Shown: positions 59,002-64,000 of the stretch, piece after piece | Layout: each line of letters opens with the position of its first letter | Numbering within the stretch: position 1 is the first letter of the stretch | DNA from: Shewanella cutis | GTDB taxonomy: Bacteria > Pseudomonadota > Gammaproteobacteria > Enterobacterales > Shewanellaceae | DNA length: 64,000 bases | Reading direction: 5' to 3' | Assembly: GCF_022410515.1 (NCBI RefSeq) | Contig: NZ_JACSDI010000001.1 | Location: forward strand, 620,001-684,000 | The notes under the pieces: model-generated | The model's database searches: none | Seen by the model: the letters and a program-made list of their open reading frames with translations, nothing else | Told to the model about the DNA's origin: nothing | Position numbers and translations under genes: made by a program

Positions 59002-59074
59002 GCTAATAAATTAATCGTAGATGACGCTGTGAAATTAAAGTTTGTGGATCTATTAAGGATTTTAGGGATAGCAT

Positions 59075-60673
59075 ATGAATATTAAACAATCAATTATCGC
59101 AGGATTAGTGGCATTTTTAATATCAATCGGTATTAATACCTACATAGGCTACTCTGCAACATTAAAAATGTCGAATATGTTAACCTACATCACAGGTCCG
59201 GCTTGGAATACGGCCGATGGTGCCATGGAGGGGCAGATAGAACTTGAAAAACAAATTATTGTTATTAACCGTTTACAACAAAAACAAATTGATCTCGCCA
59301 GTGCTCGTCAAGAATTGAACGCTGCTATTGAAGGCGCAAATGAAGCCTTAGATCGAATGAAATCACAAAACTTAATAGAGCCTCAGCAAGTTAACTCATT
59401 AAATCATCGTTTAGAGAGTTTTAATCATATCCGCGAAGTCATATTTTCAGCCTTGAAAACAGGAGACGCATCAGAAAACGATATTAAACAATTTAATCAA
59501 CAAATAAGTGAATTATTAGCATTTATCACCAGTTTAGAGGAAACCGCAGATAGTAAAGTTGAGGGTGAATCAAGCCAAATTGATACCATAGTAACTAATG
59601 CGAACATGATGTTGATATTAGGTTTTATCGTCTCTTTGCTTGTCGCTGTATTTGTGTATTTCATGGCGATTAAATTAATACTCACCCCGATTGCGGTAGT
59701 AACGGATAAGTTGGCTGATTTAAGCATCGGGTCTGGTGATTTAACAGTACGATTACCTAATGCCAATGCACAAACTGAAGTTGGACGCTTAGCTGACGCA
59801 TTTAATGGGTTTGTACAAAAATTACAAGCCTTGATTAGTAAAGTCCAACTCAGTAATCACTCTCTCATCGCCGCTAACACGCAAATAAGCCAGTCCATTA
59901 CCACTAGCTCGCAGGTTGCTGGCGCACAGTTACAAGAAATAACGCAAGTTGCAGATGCAGTAGAAAAAATTTCTCACTCCCTCAATCAAGTAGGTGACTC
60001 CGCCGAGGGTGCAAATAAAGCCTCTGAACAAGCAGTATCAAGCACTTATACAGGTAATCAGATTGTCGTTTTGGCGCAACAGGGAGTCGCTCTCGTGGCC
60101 AGTGAGGTTGATAAAGCCTCACAAGTTATTTCTAGTTTGGTTGCCGACAGTCAAAATATCAGCGCCATGTTAGATGTTATTCGAAGTATCGCAGAGCAAA
60201 CCAACTTGCTAGCACTCAATGCGGCTATTGAAGCCGCGCGTGCAGGGGAAACTGGGCGCGGTTTTGCGGTGGTCGCGGACGAAGTTCGCAACCTTGCATC
60301 GAGGACACAGGAATCCACCAAATCCATTGAAATCATCATCACGAATTTATCTTCCGGTTCAGCTAAAGCTGTAGATGTAATGAATAGTGCACAGCAGCAA
60401 GCGTTAATGATAAAAGAACGGATCGGAGAAACTTCGGATGCGTTTGCAGATATCATCCGCGTTGTTGATCAAATAAAAATCATGAATGGAGATATTGCCC
60501 GCGCTTCAGAAGATGAAAAACAAGAGATGGCACATATAACTTACAGCATTTCAAATATTTTAAAACAAGCCAAAATAAATCAGCAAGCCGGAGAGTTAGC
60601 ACAAACATCACAGCAACATCTGGAAGAACAAGTGGAGATGATTGAGGGGTTACTAAAACAATTTAGAACCTAA
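59075..60673 (+). CDS. Methyl-accepting chemotaxis protein next to the OprB porin
   Basis: A 532-aa chemoreceptor. TM1 is residues 6-27, the periplasmic part (28-176) is mostly a helical bundle (4HB_MCP-like), TM2 is 178-200, then HAMP (about 201-255) and the signalling domain with [22 protein letters not shown] and [24 protein letters not shown] precedes the ATG. It probably senses a compound that enters through the adjacent porin, which is inference from position only. Confidence 0.92.
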   Translation: MNIKQSIIAGLVAFLISIGINTYIGYSATLKMSNMLTYITGPAWNTADGAMEGQIELEKQIIVINRLQQKQIDLASARQELNAAIEGANEALDRMKSQNLIEPQQVNSLNHRLESFNHIREVIFSALKTGDASENDIKQFNQQISELLAFITSLEETADSKVEGESSQIDTIVTNANMMLILGFIVSLLVAVFVYFMAIKLILTPIAVVTDKLADLSIGSGDLTVRLPNANAQTEVGRLADAFNGFVQKLQALISKVQLSNHSLIAANTQISQSITTSSQVAGAQLQEITQVADAVEKISHSLNQVGDSAEGANKASEQAVSSTYTGNQIVVLAQQGVALVASEVDKASQVISSLVADSQNISAMLDVIRSIAEQTNLLALNAAIEAARAGETGRGFAVVADEVRNLASRTQESTKSIEIIITNLSSGSAKAVDVMNSAQQQALMIKERIGETSDAFADIIRVVDQIKIMNGDIARASEDEKQEMAHITYSISNILKQAKINQQAGELAQTSQQHLEEQVEMIEGLLKQFRT

Positions 60674-60694
60674 AATTACAGCGCTCTGGGAATA

Positions 60695-60731
60695 AAAATA
60701 GCGATAACCATTATGAGTCTATCGCTATTTT
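60695..60731. terminator. Bidirectional terminator between the chemoreceptor and S46 peptidase genes
   Basis: AAAATAGCGATA pairs with TATCGCTATTTT around a 13-nt loop between convergent genes. Confidence 0.8.
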
Positions 60732-60820
60732 ATTGTCTTGTAATTCCCACGTGCTAATTGAATTTAAATGTGGTTCATCTAAATCATTCTAAGCCACAGT
60801 ATTCACGACGACGTGATGGA

Positions 60821-62977
60821 TTAGTTAACGATTTCCATCTCAGCTAATAGATTGTCGGCACCATCCAAATATTTCATCACCCACAACATATAACGGCTAT
60901 CGACATGAATCGAGCGGTTAATCTCGTTATCAAATGCCCAACCGCCGATAATGCTTTCATACACACCATCGAACAGCAAACCGACTAATTCGGCGCGACC
61001 GTTTAAGGTAGGTGAACCAGAGTTACCGCCCGTTGTATCTAAGGTCGACAGGAAGTTAACTGGCACAGAATCAATGGATTTCATATAAAAATCACCGTAT
61101 TGCTTCTGCTTAATAAGCTCTAGCTGTTGTTTCGGCGCATCAAATGGATCAATACCCGTGTCCTTTTGCACTATGCCTTCAAGGCGAGTGAATGGCACAG
61201 CCACTAAGCCATCTTTTGGCGAATAACCTTTTACGTGGCCGACAGTGACACGCAGGCTAGAGTTCGCATCGGCGTAAACGGGTTTACCTTGCTCAAGGTT
61301 ATAGGCAATGATGGCATCCATATATTGCGGACGCACTTTCATCAGCTCGCCGTCTAATTCTTTTTCTTTCTTCTCTTCGCTCATATTGGTGTCATACATG
61401 GCTACCGCGAATTGAATAAAAGGATCCTTAGAGGCTTTAAAGTCGTCGACGGATTTTTCCATCCAAGCTAAACGCACATCTTTATTGCCAAGTTCGGTTT
61501 TGGCGTACATTTTATCTAAGGTTTTAGCAAGCTTAGCTTCGTTAACCTTATTATCGATACCAAACGCTTTATCCATCGCAGGTAAACGCTGCGCTTCAGG
61601 TAACGCGGCATAACGTTTGAGCATATCTAAGAGTACGGCCTTATCGACGCTCGCGGCATAACGGCGGTCAATACGTTCCATACTTGCTTTAAAGCGAGTC
61701 ATATCACGGTCTTGGAAGCCGGGTTCGCGCTGCATATCTGGCAGCTGCTTCTCATGGGCTAAACGGTACAGATTCGTCGCCGTTGGTAGCATAGTGGTGC
61801 TACTGATGTAGCTTAAAATCATATCCCGCTCTTGATGGGCTTTGCTCTTGGCAATCAAGGCATCTAATTCGGCTAAGGTTTTACCGTATTTCGCCTCACG
61901 GCTGCTGTCTTTAGCGATCCACTCAGCAAGTTTCGCTTCAAGGGCTTTACGGTCGGCCAACATGGTCGATTTACCGTAAAACTCGATCATCGAAGTGAAG
62001 TTTTTAGCATAATTGGCCAGACCTGCAATTTGACTCTCATACTTAATCCGCTCGTCACTGCCCTCTGTCGCAGTTTCTTTAATGATTTCAATAAAGCGTT
62101 CACGCAGCATTTTGCCTTCGGGATAAGCCCACTCAAACTCATTTTGAACTTCAGTCGCGGTGCGATAGCGATTAGTACGGCCGGGGTAACCCGCCACCAT
62201 CACAAAGTCACCTTCGCTCACGCCTTTGGCAGAGACTTTTAAGAAACTCTTTGGCTCGTAGGGCACGTTGTCAGCGCTAAATTCTGCAGGTTTACCATTT
62301 TTAGACACATAAGCGCGATAGAAAGAATAGTCGCCCGTATGACGTGGCCACATCCAGTTATCGATATCGCCACCGTATTTACCCACACTGCCCGCTGGAT
62401 TGTAGACTAAACGCACGTCGCGGATTTCTAGCTGTTTAACCAGATAGTATTCCAAGCCACCGTGGAAGCTATACACCTGGCAACGATAGCCTTCGTCTTT
62501 TTCACACTCGGCAACAAGGGCTTTCTCTTGGTTTTCAATCCCTTGATAAAACTCACGGCCGGTTTTGTTTTCTAGCCCAGCTTTAACGCGCTCAGTAACA
62601 TTGGTGACATCTTCAGTCACATACACGCGTGAGCCTGGGGCTGCGGGCAATTCATCGGCAAAGGTTTTAGCTAAAAAACCGTCCTGAAGGAGGTTTTTCT
62701 CAGGAGTAGAATTGTATTGAATCGAACCATAGGCACAGTGATGGTTCGTCACCACTAAGCCTTTTGGCGATACAAAAGATGCCGTACAGCCACCGAGACT
62801 AATCACGGCATTCATCGGGAATTCGGTGAGCTTAGAAATTGATTTAGCATCAATTTCTAAGCCTTTCGCTTTGAGTACGTCAGCCATGGCTGGCAACTGA
62901 TGGGGCTGCCACATGCCTTCGTCGGCATGGGAAGCAAAACTTGCAGCCACGGCAACTGAGAGTAACCATTTTTTCAT
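60821..62977 (-). CDS. S46 family dipeptidyl peptidase (DPP7-like)
   Basis: A 718-aa exported serine peptidase that releases dipeptides. Signal peptide MKKWLLSVAVAASFASHA; the ATG at 62977 is chosen because it begins it. The catalytic His is in VSPKGLVVTNHHCAYGSIQ (about residue 79-80) and the Ser in TTGGNSGSPTLNG (about 653). The residue 18 positions after the Ser is Gly (LLFDG). In S46 enzymes this position is Gly in DPP7 (hydrophobic/aliphatic P1) and Arg in DPP11 (acidic P1), so a DPP7-like specificity is expected. It helps growth on peptides in the periplasm. Confidence 0.92.
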   Translation of the reverse strand: MKKWLLSVAVAASFASHADEGMWQPHQLPAMADVLKAKGLEIDAKSISKLTEFPMNAVISLGGCTASFVSPKGLVVTNHHCAYGSIQYNSTPEKNLLQDGFLAKTFADELPAAPGSRVYVTEDVTNVTERVKAGLENKTGREFYQGIENQEKALVAECEKDEGYRCQVYSFHGGLEYYLVKQLEIRDVRLVYNPAGSVGKYGGDIDNWMWPRHTGDYSFYRAYVSKNGKPAEFSADNVPYEPKSFLKVSAKGVSEGDFVMVAGYPGRTNRYRTATEVQNEFEWAYPEGKMLRERFIEIIKETATEGSDERIKYESQIAGLANYAKNFTSMIEFYGKSTMLADRKALEAKLAEWIAKDSSREAKYGKTLAELDALIAKSKAHQERDMILSYISSTTMLPTATNLYRLAHEKQLPDMQREPGFQDRDMTRFKASMERIDRRYAASVDKAVLLDMLKRYAALPEAQRLPAMDKAFGIDNKVNEAKLAKTLDKMYAKTELGNKDVRLAWMEKSVDDFKASKDPFIQFAVAMYDTNMSEEKKEKELDGELMKVRPQYMDAIIAYNLEQGKPVYADANSSLRVTVGHVKGYSPKDGLVAVPFTRLEGIVQKDTGIDPFDAPKQQLELIKQKQYGDFYMKSIDSVPVNFLSTLDTTGGNSGSPTLNGRAELVGLLFDGVYESIIGGWAFDNEINRSIHVDSRYMLWVMKYLDGADNLLAEMEIVN

Positions 62978-63069
62978 TGTGTTAAGTCCGTTTTGGTGAA
63001 GAAAGCCGAGCGCTTGCGAGGCCATTTCTAAGTATTATGTGGATCTATTACCCGACACCCAGAAAGTAA

Positions 63070-63094
63070 AAAGTCAGGCACAGGGCCTGACTTT
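63070..63094 (-). terminator. Intrinsic terminator of the aromatic amino acid permease gene
   Basis: AAAGTCAGGC pairs with GCCTGACTTT around 5 nt, followed by TTTTTACTTT on the minus strand, 100 nt past the permease stop. Confidence 0.75.
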
Positions 63095-63195
63095 AGCATA
63101 TCGCACGCACTTTATAACAGACTCAGAAAAATTCGCTTACAAAGCAAATACATTAATCATCATTTACCTACTTAAGTACGCTAAATTACTCTCAT

Positions 63196-64000
63196 TTAGA
63201 GTGCGACAAATAACTGAGCACCAATAATAATAGCCCCCAAGATCCCGGCAAGACCGAGCGCAAATGTGCCGCCTACAACCTGATATCCTTGAGGCTGTAT
63301 TTGACGCTGACGCAGGGCCATCGCAATTGGCAAGAAGATAATCATCACCACCAATGGCACAGCGGCAAAACCTAATACGGCAACAAAGCCTTCTGGCACA
63401 TAAAGTGCGCATAACAGCGGTGGCACAAAGGTTAATAACCAGGTTTGCGCCCGACCGACGAAGGTCTTCTTGGCACGAGTTAACTCAGCCACAAAATCGT
63501 ATAGGCTTAAGGTAACGCCAAGGAAAGAAGTGATTAAGGCTAAATCAGCAAACAGAGAAATACATTTGCTGATCAAAGGCGTGTGGGCAATCTCTTGTAA
63601 AGCACTGATAAGCGCAGGTAAAGAACCATTGAAGCCATTAATTTCGCTACCGCCTACCGTACCTAAGGTCACCAATAACCAGAAGATATAACAGGCTAGC
63701 GGAATGGTCGAGCCAATCAATAACACCTTGCGCAGAGACACGGTATCGCCATCTAAATAACGTACTAAGGTCGCGATACAGACATGAAAGCCAAAGGAAG
63801 TAAATACCACAGGGATAGCCGCCATCCAACTACTGGTCAAGGATTGCGCCACTGCACTGGTTGCCATACTGGCGATACTCACTTCAGGTAATAGAAACAG
63901 CACCACGACAATGAGCAATAGAATCATCAACGAAAATAAAAAACGTGACACTTTATCAACCCAAGCCACCCCTAACGCAGCAAAACCGCCGAGCACTAAG
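63196..64000 (-). CDS. Aromatic amino acid permease (HAAAP family), 5' end outside the window
   Basis: The C-terminal ~268 residues of a permease of the Mtr/TnaB/TyrP hydroxy/aromatic amino acid family. Visible are IPVVFTSFGFHVCIATLVRYLDGD, typical of this family, LRKVLLIGSTIPLACYIFWLLVTLGTV, and FADLALITSFLGVTLSLYDFVAELTRA, with seven or eight hydrophobic helices. The gene runs off the window at 64000, so the start is not seen. Tryptophan or tyrosine symport with protons is the expected role. Confidence 0.88.
   Translation of the reverse strand, partial: LVLGGFAALGVAWVDKVSRFLFSLMILLLIVVVLFLLPEVSIASMATSAVAQSLTSSWMAAIPVVFTSFGFHVCIATLVRYLDGDTVSLRKVLLIGSTIPLACYIFWLLVTLGTVGGSEINGFNGSLPALISALQEIAHTPLISKCISLFADLALITSFLGVTLSLYDFVAELTRAKKTFVGRAQTWLLTFVPPLLCALYVPEGFVAVLGFAAVPLVVMIIFLPIAMALRQRQIQPQGYQVVGGTFALGLAGILGAIIIGAQLFVAL

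Overview
The window looks like chromosomal DNA of a Shewanella species, a facultatively anaerobic marine or aquatic gammaproteobacterium. The evidence is the set and order of genes: an NqrABCDEF sodium-pumping NADH:quinone oxidoreductase operon followed by apbE and nqrM, two bacterioferritin genes, luxS, a MetJ-type methionine transporter locus, dnaK-dnaJ, proBA, carAB-dapB-fklB, S46 and M17 peptidases, a TonB receptor and an OprB-type porin. This agrees with what I remember of the S. oneidensis chromosome; no search was run. The DNA is gene-dense and mostly housekeeping, with many clear intrinsic terminators. No tRNA, rRNA, CRISPR array, complete insertion sequence or prophage was recognised.

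Layout. 1-9470: a solute-binding protein, then a minus-strand block of carB, carA, dapB, fklB, an M48 metalloprotease lipoprotein and a DEAD-box helicase. 9650-11600: an AT-rich accessory insert holding a DNA methyltransferase and a small zinc-binding protein, bracketed by two related elements in inverted orientation that share a 40-bp identical end. 11640-14960: dnaJ and dnaK behind a textbook sigma-32 promoter. 15189-19611: a DMT transporter, ybaK, a small membrane protein and proBA. 19788-26509: a purine-type permease, a 1-kb non-coding region with a promoter, a structured leader, a 32-codon ORF and a terminator (the most unexplained part of the window), an M17 aminopeptidase, pepD and LexA-controlled dinB.

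26665-37442: a dCache chemoreceptor, two bacterioferritin subunits with complementary active sites behind Fur-like and FNR-like boxes, nqrM, apbE and nqrFEDCBA. ApbE attaches FMN to the SGAT threonines of NqrB and NqrC, and NqrM is the iron-delivery maturation factor, so these eight genes form one functional unit. 37809-44501: TonB receptor, luxS, an orphan TRAP-type binding lipoprotein, bolA, an AlkB-like dioxygenase and rlmG. 44712-55977: a large DUF2339 membrane protein, metY, an Rnk/GreA-like protein, very small ORFs, a probable gene remnant, an AraC regulator divergent from an EamA transporter, a second (cytosolic) apbE homologue between two direct copies of a MITE-like repeat, and a NhaC-family carrier behind a perfect MetJ box (probably MetT). 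56180-64000: a membrane protein, an RluF-like pseudouridine synthase, an OprB porin next to a chemoreceptor, an S46 dipeptidyl peptidase and an aromatic amino acid permease cut by the window edge.

The best candidates for something undescribed are the 21434-21926 transcription unit (structured leader with tandem 14-bp repeats plus a 32-aa ORF), the methyltransferase/zinc-protein pair inside the inverted repeats, and the small ORF followed by a hairpin at 49596-49729. Protein functions rest on motifs read by eye, and start codons were chosen from ribosome-binding sites and family lengths.
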